The notes below the pieces were generated by a model that saw only the letters and a program-made list of their open reading frames with translations, was not told where the DNA came from and searched no databases. Of a stretch of DNA of 64,000 nt, positions 27,700 through 35,757 are shown piece by piece; within the stretch, counting starts at the first letter, position 1, and each line of letters starts with the position of its first letter. Made by a program: the position numbers and the translations under genes. Origin of the DNA: Verrucomicrobiota bacterium (GTDB lineage Bacteria; Verrucomicrobiota; Verrucomicrobiia; Chthoniobacterales; Terrimicrobiaceae); assembly GCA_017305195.1 (NCBI GenBank), contig JAFKMU010000039.1:62001-126000 (forward strand), given 5' to 3'.

Positions 27700-27744
27700 T
27701 TTTCAAAGCCAGTCGTGGCCGGACTGACAACGGGTATGGGCAGC

Positions 27745-27810
27745 AAAAAGCCACCCGGTTTCGTTGACGGCTACGGGCTGATGGCCCGCCATGACCGTCT
27801 TTGGGTGGCT
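27745..27810 (-). ncRNA. Candidate structured leader RNA of the DHS-like gene
   Basis: Three nested perfect helices can be read: AGCCACCC/GGGTGGCT (27749-27756 with 27803-27810), GACGG/CCGTC (27766-27770 with 27795-27799) and CGGGC/GCCCG (27774-27778 with 27784-27788), with asymmetric internal loops. On the minus strand the outer helix is followed by a T run, so it could act as a terminator 46 bases before the start codon. I do not recognise it as a known riboswitch class. Confidence 0.5.
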
Positions 27811-27965
27811 GAAGAAAATCGGTATCACAGATGTCCGTCCGGGGCAAGCCGCATTTCAGCCACGCAGAAATGACGAACGACCGCCATGGCACATCCTCAG
27901 CTTAGTACCCGGACTATATTTTAGAGATCGACATCGTTGCTTAGAAATCCTTTAAGGAAAGCTCC

Positions 27966-28532
27966 ATGTATAAAGTGTCTCTTGCACTCGCGGCGGGCGT
28001 CCTCGGACTATTTCTGAACAGCACCATCGCCCAGGAGGTCGACAACCCCGACTTTTCCAAGGGAAAAACCGGATGGATGGGAGATGGCAAGGTCGTGTAT
28101 TTCGGCTCCGACGGAACAATTTCCGACACTCCCTCTCCAGGCGCCGCGCCCGGGTTGAAGATCGAACTCAGCAAAAACGAGTGGAAGGAAGTTCACCAGA
28201 CTCTGCGACCAAAGCAAAAGGATACGGAGATCCAGTACTCCCTGCAGGTCATGGCCGATCCGACATTCGTTCGCCTGCCGGAATCCAAGGACTACTCCGA
28301 CGTCGATTTCCGGGAGGGAGGCGGCTATGCCTGGAGCGCATTGGTTTATCCGAAATGCGATTTTCTCATGCGCGTCCACGACGACACCTGGTACTACCGC
28401 CCCCGGTCGCTGACCCCTCTCGGAACCTGGAAGACGTTCTCGGAAAGCTTCCCCAAGCTGAAAGCTCGCCAGCGTGAGATCGCGCTCCTTTTTCCTCCGG
28501 GAGAAGGAACGATCTACGTCAAAGGCAAATAG
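27966..28532 (+). CDS. Secreted protein of unknown function, carbohydrate-binding-like
   Basis: A 188-residue protein with a signal peptide (cleaved after about residue 22, STIAQ) and a beta-rich domain. The opening NPDFSKGKTGWMGDG and the tryptophan/tyrosine-rich strands (DDTWYYRPRSLTPLGTW) resemble carbohydrate-binding jelly-roll modules often seen in verrucomicrobial secreted proteins. An AAGGA about eight bases before the ATG supports the start. It stands alone; it is divergent from the DHS-like gene and is followed by the accessory patch. Confidence 0.65.
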   Translation: MYKVSLALAAGVLGLFLNSTIAQEVDNPDFSKGKTGWMGDGKVVYFGSDGTISDTPSPGAAPGLKIELSKNEWKEVHQTLRPKQKDTEIQYSLQVMADPTFVRLPESKDYSDVDFREGGGYAWSALVYPKCDFLMRVHDDTWYYRPRSLTPLGTWKTFSESFPKLKARQREIALLFPPGEGTIYVKGK

Positions 28533-28624
28533 AGTTCCTCCTCCGCGCCCGGGGCCTGGGCTGGCGGCTCGCTGGAGAGTAAAGCGACTTGTATTCCCTC
28601 CTCCCTTCATGAATACTTTCCATC

Positions 28625-29089
28625 ATGAATGTCTTTAAGATCACAGCCAAGAATCCGAATGACATCCGTTGGATGGCCGAGGACTTACGTCCCCCGGTTT
28701 TAGTACAAGTTGACCCTGAAAGAGCCGTATTTTCTCAGTTCTTTGGACTCCGCACATTTAAGCCTTCTACTACCGCGCCGAATTACTCCATGTGGGACCA
28801 AGAGCACCTTGACGCTAAGCTTGTCCCCAACCAGAGTTTCCCTGAAATTCCCGCAGTAATTTATGAGGAACAGCAGGGAATTTGGATTGCACAGCACCTC
28901 GCTTCGGATGCGAATGCGTGGTCGAATACGACTCGTGAAGCCATGATGCAACTGGCCGACAAGATCAATCACAACCTTGAAAAGCAAGGACAATGCGGGA
29001 AGCAGCGAACGCCCGACCGAGAAGCGGCCCGAGGCACTTGCAGAGATCCGCGACGCCAAGCTCTACCGCATCGAGCACAAGACGTTTGA
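28625..29089 (+). CDS. Hypothetical protein in accessory patch, C-terminus probably displaced
   Basis: A 154-residue frame with no recognised family. Codon use is AT-richer than in the neighbouring genes. The first 120 residues look like a real soluble protein. The last 30 are Arg/Pro/Gln-rich and lie in an alternative frame over the next gene fragment, which suggests a frameshift or a recombination join near 28980. Probably a remnant of a mobile element or cargo gene. Confidence 0.45.
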   Translation: MNVFKITAKNPNDIRWMAEDLRPPVLVQVDPERAVFSQFFGLRTFKPSTTAPNYSMWDQEHLDAKLVPNQSFPEIPAVIYEEQQGIWIAQHLASDANAWSNTTREAMMQLADKINHNLEKQGQCGKQRTPDREAARGTCRDPRRQALPHRAQDV

Positions 29090-29300
29090 GGAGTATTGCC
29101 GGACCAAATGGAACTTCACAAAAACTCAGGCAAATAGACTCATTGGAGCAGCGCAAGTTACCGAGAATTTGACACCCATGGGTGTCAAACCAAACACTGA
29201 GAGTCAAGCCCGTCCACTAACCAAGCTCCCGCCCGATAAGCAACCCGAGGCATGGAGCAAGGCTGCAACGGAGCAGGACATACAACATTGTATTGACTGA
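28977..29300 (+). pseudogene. Fragment of a plasmid/phage-type DNA-binding-like protein
   Basis: A 107-residue frame. The block RDAKLYRIEHKTFEEYCRTKW followed by an ANRLIGAAQV helix and ARPLTKL is typical of larger proteins found on plasmids and integrative elements (ParB-like/HTH N-terminal regions). Here it starts without an ATG (TTG is the only option) and ends shortly after the conserved block, so I read it as truncated. It overlaps the preceding frame by about 110 bases. Confidence 0.5.
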
Positions 29301-29328
29301 CTTTCCCAACCATGTTAATCCGCCGAAC

Positions 29329-29571
29329 ATGATCCTACATCCATGTTCGTGCGGGTCGTTTCGAGTTTCCACGGGAAGCGCTCTCGACAAAACAAATCAA
29401 GCAGGAGAAACCGGATTCATTTACTGTCTGGCTTGCGGGCGGATTTTCGGACTCCACCCCAAAATGCTCCCAAACAGGGAGGCGGCTAGTGCTCTATGGA
29501 ATCGTCGGAGAAAGCAGGAGATCGCCCGGAACTGGAAGCCCAGGCGTCAAAATGCCACCCGGACTACATAG
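29329..29571 (+). CDS. Small zinc-ribbon protein, Lar/phage-like
   Basis: An 80-residue protein with two Cys pairs, CSCGS near the start and CLACG after about 30 residues, then a C-terminal EAASALWNRRR. This layout is that of Lar-like restriction-alleviation and other phage zinc-ribbon proteins; the functional link is inference. The ATG at 29329 is preferred; a TTG at 29293 would overlap the previous fragment. It supports a prophage or integrative-element origin of the patch. Confidence 0.5.
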   Translation: MILHPCSCGSFRVSTGSALDKTNQAGETGFIYCLACGRIFGLHPKMLPNREAASALWNRRRKQEIARNWKPRRQNATRTT

Positions 29572-29974
29572 GAGGTATCCAAGAGTGGCGTGAGGTGCTC
29601 AAACCGGGGGCGTGAAAAGGGGCTCAATTACCGTCCAACAACACTTCCTCTAGTAATGCTCACCTGGTAAACATCACTATTCCATATACCGTTTTACAGA
29701 CTCGCGTTACTTCCGTGTTTATCAAAATCGCTATTGATCCTGGGGGGGAAAGTAGGGGTCAGGCGTGAATGGCCTTAAGATAAGGCGAATTTGGGAGTAT
29801 TTTGCCCTGTTGGAGGGCGTCGCAGGTGAAGATCTGGCTTGCCCCCGCGCGATTTTCCTCTCCCCAGGCAACTATCGGAGTAGCCGAGATCCTGGCCGCT
29901 GGGTGAGGAGCGCGTTTTCATGCGCCTTTCGACCATCTTGGCGGGAATTTCTCCCTCGAAAAACTCCCTTTTCT

Positions 29975-29998
29975 TCCCCATTTTTTTGGCGGAGAGCC
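29975..29998. repeat. Direct repeat, copy 1
   Basis: TCCCCAT, a T run, then GGCGGAGAGCC. It is repeated at 30108-30130, with one T fewer. Confidence 0.7.
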
Positions 29999-30107
29999 AG
30001 ATGAAACTCATCCAGCGCCGAGCCTTCGGCTTCAGAAACTTTAACAACTACCGCTTGCGCGTCATCGCTCAATGCGGCTAACACAAAAACATCAACAAAT
30101 GACCTCA

Positions 30108-30141
30108 TCCCCATTTTTTGGCGGAGAGCCGGCGGAGAGCC
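30108..30141. repeat. Direct repeat, copy 2 plus tandem GGCGGAGAGCC
   Basis: The same block as at 29975-29998 (30108-30130), followed directly by a second GGCGGAGAGCC (30131-30141). The two blocks are 133 bases apart and lie just downstream of the 3' end of tRNA-Leu. Confidence 0.7.
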
Positions 30142-30168
30142 ATAATAGCGGCCAAAATGCCTGATATC

Positions 30169-30254
30169 TGGTCGGCGCGGCGGGACTCGAACCCGCACGG
30201 AGTTTCCTCCAGCAGATTTTAAGTCTGCTGCGTCTGCCATTTCGCCACGCGCCG
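30169..30254 (-). tRNA. tRNA-Leu (anticodon UAA)
   Basis: An 86-base class II tRNA with an encoded CCA end. The acceptor stem CGGCGCG/CGCGCCG pairs perfectly. The anticodon stem GCAGA/TCTGC encloses CTTAAAA (anticodon TAA). A long variable arm (GGAG/CTCC) and a T arm GCGGG-TTCGAGT-CCCGC follow. Its 3' end faces the accessory patch, the side on which tRNA-targeting integrases insert. Confidence 0.96.
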
Positions 30255-30380
30255 TTGCAGAGGGGAAAATCGTACACACCAGATTTCCCGACGCAAGGAT
30301 GGCATTTACGGTCTGGCGAATCCTTGAACACCGGGCGCCAGCAGGTGGCACGCTCGCTGTTGCGGTAAACGTCACGCCCC

Positions 30381-31391
30381 TCAGGCGCGGCTGAGGAGGA
30401 CCGCCGGGTCGACCTGGCCCGGCATCGGCTCCCCACGCAGGAGATGCTCCGCGTCACGAATGACGTAATCCGCCATGCGCCTCACCTCGTCATTGGCGCT
30501 TCCCGCGATATGGCTGGTGATGAAGACGTTGGGCAAAGTGTAAAGCTCGCTGCCCGGCGCGGGAGGCTCGACCGCCTGGACGTCGAGGAGCGCGGTCAGG
30601 TCCGGCCTGCGGCGGAGGACGGCGAGCATGCCGGGTTCGTCGACCTGGGCTCCGCGCCCGGTATTGATAAAGGTCGCGCCCTCCCGCAGGGAGGCAAAGT
30701 GCCGCTCCTGGAGGATGCGGGCATTGGCCGGGGTATCGGCGAGCTGGTTGCTGACGACGTAGCCCTCGCGAAACGCGGTGTCGATGTCGACGAGAGCGTC
30801 AATACCGATGTCACGAGCCTGCGCCGGAGTGAGATACTCGCATACCGCAATGACTCGCAGGTCGAAATGCCGCAGGAGCTTGAGCAAATGCCTGCTGATG
30901 GCTCCGATGCCGATGAGTGCGACGGTTTCCCCATATGCTCCGCGACCGATGGGAGGATGCTCCCCGGCCCATGAACCCTGGCGGCAGTAGCGCGAGTTTC
31001 GGTACGCTCCCTTGCAGGAGAGCAGGATCTGGCCGAGGCAGAATTCCGCAACCGGGATGGCGTTGGCCTCGACGGCGGTGCAGACCGCCACGCCGCGCCG
31101 GATGAAGGGCTCCGCCACCGCACGCACGGACCCTCCGGCATGAAACAGGCCTCGCAGCCGCGGCATCTGGTCAAACTCCTCCGCAGTAGGAGCAAACACT
31201 CCCCAGCAGGAAAAGACGGCCTCGACGTCCCGCAGATTCGCCGCATGCACGGCGAAATTCTCCGAGTTAATCACGGTCGGATAGAGATCGAAGAGCCCGG
31301 CAATTTTGCGCAGACGCTCCTCTCCGTAAACATAGTCCACAATGTCGCCGGGAAACCACGGCACACCATTGGTGAAGATCGCTGCCTTCAT
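30381..31391 (-). CDS. D-isomer-specific 2-hydroxyacid dehydrogenase family protein
   Basis: A 336-residue NAD(P)-dependent dehydrogenase. The nucleotide-binding turn is LIGIGAISRHL. The catalytic residues lie in NTGRGAQVDE (Arg), DVQAVEPP (Glu) and TSHIAGS (His). It would reduce or oxidise a 2-hydroxy acid in the cytoplasm, probably a sugar-derived acid. It is the last gene of the 41.4-30.4 kb operon, 18 bases after the carbohydrate-binding-like gene. Confidence 0.88.
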   Translation of the reverse strand: MKAAIFTNGVPWFPGDIVDYVYGEERLRKIAGLFDLYPTVINSENFAVHAANLRDVEAVFSCWGVFAPTAEEFDQMPRLRGLFHAGGSVRAVAEPFIRRGVAVCTAVEANAIPVAEFCLGQILLSCKGAYRNSRYCRQGSWAGEHPPIGRGAYGETVALIGIGAISRHLLKLLRHFDLRVIAVCEYLTPAQARDIGIDALVDIDTAFREGYVVSNQLADTPANARILQERHFASLREGATFINTGRGAQVDEPGMLAVLRRRPDLTALLDVQAVEPPAPGSELYTLPNVFITSHIAGSANDEVRRMADYVIRDAEHLLRGEPMPGQVDPAVLLSRA

Positions 31392-31409
31392 CCCCCGCTT
31401 TTCCCCGCG

Positions 31410-31952
31410 CTAGTTGGCGACTTCCTTCAACTCGAAATCATCCAGGTCCGCCGTGACTGTGCCGACACTCATCGAGTGGATCTGGATGAACATGCCGGCC
31501 GTTTCCTCCGGCGCGACTGCGGAGATCGAAACGCGTTTCCACTCCGCCGACCGCTCGGGCACCACTGTCGGCGGCTTTTTCTGGATGGGTTTTCCGTCCT
31601 GGTTCAGGAAATACAGGGCGACCTGCACGCCGCCCTCTCCCGAGACGGTGCGAAACCAGAAAGACATCTCGTATTTCTTCCCCGCCTCCGCGTCGGTCGT
31701 GAGGGAGAGGAGCCCGCTGCCCTGCTTATCGTCCTGATCGACGATGCGCAGTCCGTACGATCCGCTGTGGGCGGCCTCCGCAGAGGCGGAGCTCATGTTG
31801 CGATCCATACGGGGAACCCAATCGCCCAGCCCCTCCTCGAACCCCGGGTTGAGGATCGTCTGGGAAAATGCGGGCGAGGCCGCCAGCATGAACCCGCAGC
31901 AGGCAACGGACCGGAGAAGGCGAACCGACAGGGGGTGCTTAAAGAGTTTCAT
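31410..31952 (-). CDS. Secreted carbohydrate-binding-like (CBM4/9-type jelly roll) protein
   Basis: A 180-residue protein with a signal peptide (cleaved near ASPAFSQ) and a jelly-roll domain: ILNPGFEEGLGDWVPR, AHSGSYGLRIVDQ, then YEMSFWFRT and a closing TADLDDFELKEV. This is the pattern of CBM4/9- or CBM-like domains with the NxGFE/DDFEL edges. It has no catalytic domain. It is encoded five bases after the GH38 gene and probably binds the same glycan outside the inner membrane. Confidence 0.75.
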   Translation of the reverse strand: MKLFKHPLSVRLLRSVACCGFMLAASPAFSQTILNPGFEEGLGDWVPRMDRNMSSASAEAAHSGSYGLRIVDQDDKQGSGLLSLTTDAEAGKKYEMSFWFRTVSGEGGVQVALYFLNQDGKPIQKKPPTVVPERSAEWKRVSISAVAPEETAGMFIQIHSMSVGTVTADLDDFELKEVAN

Positions 31953-31957
31953 GGATA

Positions 31958-34900
31958 TCAGGAGAGTTGGGGTTGTTTGCGCTCGATCAGGAGACTGACG
32001 ATCTCGTAAGGGCTGAAGGAGATTTCGGAGACCGAACCACCATCGCCGACGGTCTCGGACAGATCCGTCCGCAGGGCGCGGCAGCCATTGGCGAGGAGGA
32101 TTTTCACCCGTCCCCGGCGGCCCAGGGTTTCGTGCAGGCGCAGGACCCACCCGCGGCCGGATTTTGCGGGCTTGGCCCAGCACGGGATGAGGCTCTCTCC
32201 CCCGGAGAGGCCGAGGAATCCCGAGTTCACCGCCCCGCCCCGGTAGGTCAGGGCGTCGGTATAAAGCGAGTCCGCCAGCGCAGGCGCGAGATCCTCGCGC
32301 GAGAGATCGGGGGCGTGAAAACACAAGGCCAGGCGAATGACATGCCGTCCCTGGTCGGTAAACGGCGCGCGCGCTCCGCCCCGGCGGATGGATGCCGGGA
32401 ACATCTTTTGCCTCGGCTCGGGCTCGCCTCCCGTGACGCGCGGCGACCGGACGAGCGAAACACCGAGCACACCCTCGCGGCAGGAGAAGCCGTACTTGGA
32501 TTCCGTGACCACGCCGAGGCCCTCCGCCTCGCCGTCATCGGCCACGACGGCCCACCGGCTGGCGGGGCTTTCAAACATGGCTTCATCGCGAGACTCTCCC
32601 GGCTGCTGGCAGCGCAGGACGCTGCCGAACGGCGTGCCAAACCGCGCCATCCGCCCGGTGTAGGCGGTCGGGAAGTTCACCCGCAGGAGCTTCTGCTCCT
32701 CCTGCCAGTCGATGTCGTACTCGATATGCAGGACCGGCTGAAACGCGTCGACGCGATACCTCACGACGCCGGAACTGCGACCGCCGAGGGCGAGAGAGAA
32801 CTCGATCCCGGCCTCCAGCTCGGAGAGCGACACCCGGGGCTTTCCGGTACCATAAACCTCCGTGCCGAGACTCAGGGTCTGACGGTCGATGTCCCATGCG
32901 TCGAAATCGGACGGATGATCGGGATACTCCACCAGCGCGCCCAGCGCGGAGGCGATGGCGATGGGGCGGCCATTGAACGACAGAGAGGTCACGCGGCCCC
33001 GCGCGTCGAACCCGGCCGCCACCCGGCTGCTTTGCAGCGAGCTGGCCGTCGCCGCGACCGCGTACTCCGAGACGAAGACCTCGGGGAGCGTCTGCAGGGA
33101 CGCGCCGGACAGCGGGGGCAGTCGATACGCCTTTTGTTCTCCCCCCTCGTCGCGAATGATCACGGTGCGGCCCAGCGGGAGGGGATTGAAGAGGGCGGGT
33201 TCCGGACCCGCGCCGAGGTCGGCCGCCGCCGTCTCGACGGCCTTTTCCGCGATGGCGGCGAGCTCGGGCAGGCCCTCCTCGTAGACCTCCCAGATGGAAC
33301 TGCCCGGGATATAATCGTGAAACTGCGCCATGACCATGCGCCGCCAGTAGTGCGCGTCGAGTTCTCCGCCACCCATGGCCACGCGGGCTGCCTCCCAGGT
33401 CTGGAGCGCCCTCTCGCACTGGCGGAAGATGGCCTTGAGGTTGCCATGGGTGGTGAAAACTCCCCGGTGATACTCAAGGTACAGCTCGCCCTGGTAGACG
33501 GGCAGGCGAGGCCGCGACTCGTCGAGGCGCTCAAAGAAATCCTCGATGCGCCCCCAGCCCACCTGAGGCGCTCCAGCCAGCACCTGAAAACGCCGGACCC
33601 GCTCGCACATCTCCTCGGTGACGCCGCCGCCGCCGTCGCCGTAGCCGGTGGGCGCGAGGAATTCATCGTGCACGTCGGATTGCCGGTAGGCCTTCGCCCC
33701 GCGCCGCAGCTCCTCGGCGGAGACGACCTGGTTGTACCCGTTCTCCTGGGTGACATGGACGAGGACCTCGGAGCCGTCGATGCCCTTCCAGACGAAGCTG
33801 CTGTAGGGAAACAGGCTGATGTTGGACCACGTGAGTTTCGTGGTGAAAAAATACGGCACGCCGGTCTGGCGCATGATCTGGGGCAGGCACCCGCTGTAGC
33901 CAAAGACATCCGGCAGCCAGAGCACCGGGGACGGGCGGCCCTGCAGGCGGCGATACCCCTCCTGGCCGAGCAGGAAGCTGCGCGACAGCGCCTCGCCGCA
34001 GGCCATCTGTGTATCCGACTCCACCTCCGTCGCTCCCACGGGCTCCCAGCGACCTTCGCGGATGCGCGCGCGCACCGTCTCCATGAGCGAGGGGCTGAGA
34101 CGCTCCACCGCGTCATAGCTGGCGGGCTGGGAATAGCCAAAGACAAACTCCGGATACATCTCCATGAGCCTCGTCATGGTCGAGAAGGTATGCACCGCCT
34201 TGTATTCACTCCCCCGCTCGGGCCAGAGCCACACCAGGTCGATATGGGCGTGGCCGGTGAGCACAGCGCGGATGGTTTCCTTCTGCCCGGAGAGCAGCGC
34301 GTAGGCGGACTTCAGCGCGGTCCTGGCTCCCGCGAGCCCTCCGCGGTCGAAGGCATTGAAGACATCGTCGAGCGCCCGGAGCAGCCTGCGATAGAGCACC
34401 GGGATGGAGTTCAGCACCGGGCGATAACCTGCGCCCGCGAGCTTTGGGGCTTCCGAGGGACTCGCCGCCTTTGCCTCCTCGATGGCGAGGTCGAGGAGGA
34501 CCCGGGTGTCGTGATAAACCTCCCAGGCCAGGTCGTCGCGATGGCACACCTCCGCGACGCTGAGCGTGCTTCCCCGCGCGTCGAGACCGGTCGCCTCGGG
34601 GTGCCAGATCGCGCTCTGGAGACAAAGCCCCTCCACATAAAACTCCGCGACTCCGTCCGGCAGCCGGCAATGGCGATGCGCCACATCAAACCCGTAATAC
34701 GGCGTCCCGTCGATATAGACTGTTCCCTCACCCTGATCGCGCCAGTGCAGGTAGAGCGGGCGGCCGCCGGCGCTCTCCGGCACGCGAACCCGGAACCAGC
34801 CCCGGTCAAAAATCTGCCCCCAGTGGAAGGGCAGCTTCACCGGCTCGTACGAAAGCGCCTTCGCCTGATCAAAGGGAATGGCGTCGCGGAAGGCTCCGCC

Positions 34901-35011
34901 AAACTCACAGGCGACCGCCCCCGCCCTCACCCAGATAAGGGACTGAATGCGGTCCAGCACCGAATGCGCCCTGGGGAGAACGAGCTGAAGGAATGGATTG
35001 TCAGGTAACAC
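31958..35011 (-). CDS. Alpha-mannosidase, glycoside hydrolase family 38
   Basis: A 1017-residue GH38 enzyme. The catalytic domain has GHAHIDLVWLWPERGSEYK (metal-binding His/Asp), VESDTQMACGEALSRSFLLG, split over the loop, and WLPDVFGYSG with the presumed nucleophile Asp368. The C-terminal beta domains extend to the end. It releases alpha-linked mannose. No signal peptide is visible, so it probably acts in the cytoplasm on imported oligosaccharides. The start is a GTG at 35011; no ATG fits the N-terminus. It lies in the prepilin operon, 26 bases after the unknown secreted protein gene. Confidence 0.92.
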   Translation of the reverse strand: MLPDNPFLQLVLPRAHSVLDRIQSLIWVRAGAVACEFGGAFRDAIPFDQAKALSYEPVKLPFHWGQIFDRGWFRVRVPESAGGRPLYLHWRDQGEGTVYIDGTPYYGFDVAHRHCRLPDGVAEFYVEGLCLQSAIWHPEATGLDARGSTLSVAEVCHRDDLAWEVYHDTRVLLDLAIEEAKAASPSEAPKLAGAGYRPVLNSIPVLYRRLLRALDDVFNAFDRGGLAGARTALKSAYALLSGQKETIRAVLTGHAHIDLVWLWPERGSEYKAVHTFSTMTRLMEMYPEFVFGYSQPASYDAVERLSPSLMETVRARIREGRWEPVGATEVESDTQMACGEALSRSFLLGQEGYRRLQGRPSPVLWLPDVFGYSGCLPQIMRQTGVPYFFTTKLTWSNISLFPYSSFVWKGIDGSEVLVHVTQENGYNQVVSAEELRRGAKAYRQSDVHDEFLAPTGYGDGGGGVTEEMCERVRRFQVLAGAPQVGWGRIEDFFERLDESRPRLPVYQGELYLEYHRGVFTTHGNLKAIFRQCERALQTWEAARVAMGGGELDAHYWRRMVMAQFHDYIPGSSIWEVYEEGLPELAAIAEKAVETAAADLGAGPEPALFNPLPLGRTVIIRDEGGEQKAYRLPPLSGASLQTLPEVFVSEYAVAATASSLQSSRVAAGFDARGRVTSLSFNGRPIAIASALGALVEYPDHPSDFDAWDIDRQTLSLGTEVYGTGKPRVSLSELEAGIEFSLALGGRSSGVVRYRVDAFQPVLHIEYDIDWQEEQKLLRVNFPTAYTGRMARFGTPFGSVLRCQQPGESRDEAMFESPASRWAVVADDGEAEGLGVVTESKYGFSCREGVLGVSLVRSPRVTGGEPEPRQKMFPASIRRGGARAPFTDQGRHVIRLALCFHAPDLSREDLAPALADSLYTDALTYRGGAVNSGFLGLSGGESLIPCWAKPAKSGRGWVLRLHETLGRRGRVKILLANGCRALRTDLSETVGDGGSVSEISFSPYEIVSLLIERKQPQLS

Positions 35012-35037
35012 GGAAATAAGCGGGTAAAATACTGGGC

Positions 35038-35757
35038 TCAGGGAGGAGAGAGCGGCTTGACGAGGGCGTTGTAGCGCTGTTGGACATCGGCCAGGGCGGC
35101 CTGAAAGTCCTGCGGGATGACGAGGGCCTGCTCGGGAGCATCGGTAAATGTATAGGTACGGGTGTCGTCCCCGACCACGAGCTTGACCGGGAACCGTGTC
35201 ACGGGGTCGATGTAGGCCGTCACTGGCACCTTGCTGCCGAGATCGATCTGCGGAGGGTCGTCCGCCGTCACGATCACATAGAGAGCGGGGTCGGCAAATT
35301 GCAGGGGATAAAACTCCCCGGTGAAGACGAGGCACTCCTTCTTGTCGACGGTTTCGCGTCCCTTGAAGTTGCTGGCGGAAATCCAGGCAAACTCCGGGAA
35401 ATCTCCTCCGGGCTGCGCATTGCGTCGGACGATCTTCTGCTGAAATGCCGGGTCCCGCAGCACCAGCAGGGGGCCCTGCGCCCAAATCTCTTGCGTGGCC
35501 CCGCCGGAAAACGAACTCAGCAGGAGCTTGATCCGGCCGGTCTTTGTGACCTCCAGACGGGCGATCCGCTGGCCGACAAGCGTCAGTGCGGTAGGACGCG
35601 CCCCCTCCTTGTTACCGTACTGGAAAGACACCGTCCACTTGCTCATCTCCGGAGCTCTCTCCGCGACAAACGGCGGCTTGGGAGGCTCCTCGGCGAAGCT
35701 CGATGACGCCATGGAGGCTCCCAGCGCCAGCACCGAAATGTATTTCCGTATCCTCAT
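35038..35757 (-). CDS. Secreted protein of unknown function, fifth gene of the prepilin cassette
   Basis: A 239-residue protein with a signal peptide (cleaved after about residue 22, ASSSFAEE). The rest is beta-rich, with repeated hydrophobic strands (PTALTLVGQRIARLEVT; VPVTAYIDPVTRFPVKLVVGD), perhaps a LolA-like or other lipid/glycan-binding half-barrel; I cannot name a family. It overlaps the start of cassette gene A by four bases, so it is translated with the pseudopilin-like set and is probably a functional part of it. Confidence 0.65.
   Translation of the reverse strand: MRIRKYISVLALGASMASSSFAEEPPKPPFVAERAPEMSKWTVSFQYGNKEGARPTALTLVGQRIARLEVTKTGRIKLLLSSFSGGATQEIWAQGPLLVLRDPAFQQKIVRRNAQPGGDFPEFAWISASNFKGRETVDKKECLVFTGEFYPLQFADPALYVIVTADDPPQIDLGSKVPVTAYIDPVTRFPVKLVVGDDTRTYTFTDAPEQALVIPQDFQAALADVQQRYNALVKPLSPP

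Larger units (their letters stand above)
29572..30168. other. Gene-poor remnant between phage-like fragments and tRNA-Leu
   Basis: About 600 bases without a convincing gene. It is AT-richer than the surroundings and contains a G run (29745-29750 region) and two copies of a 23-24-base direct repeat. A minus-strand frame from about 30108 to 29872 encodes roughly 78 residues beginning MRSFVDVFVLAALSDDA, but it has no recognisable family and is built partly from the repeats. Probably decayed mobile DNA. Confidence 0.5.

Noticed and set aside
27745..27810. Reading the hairpin as a plus-strand leader of the 27966 gene
   Set aside because: It lies more than 150 bases upstream of that gene, beyond a closer AT-rich promoter-like stretch, and the U run fits the minus strand.
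29872..30108. Small minus-strand frame beside tRNA-Leu
   Set aside because: No family, no clear start signal, and partly made of the direct repeats; not called as a gene.
29975..30141. Possible CRISPR array
   Set aside because: Only two or three copies with irregular spacing, and no cas genes nearby.
31967..35008. 1013-residue open frame on the plus strand
   Set aside because: It is antisense to the GH38 gene, whose catalytic motifs are intact; the composition is Arg/Gly/His-rich shadow sequence.
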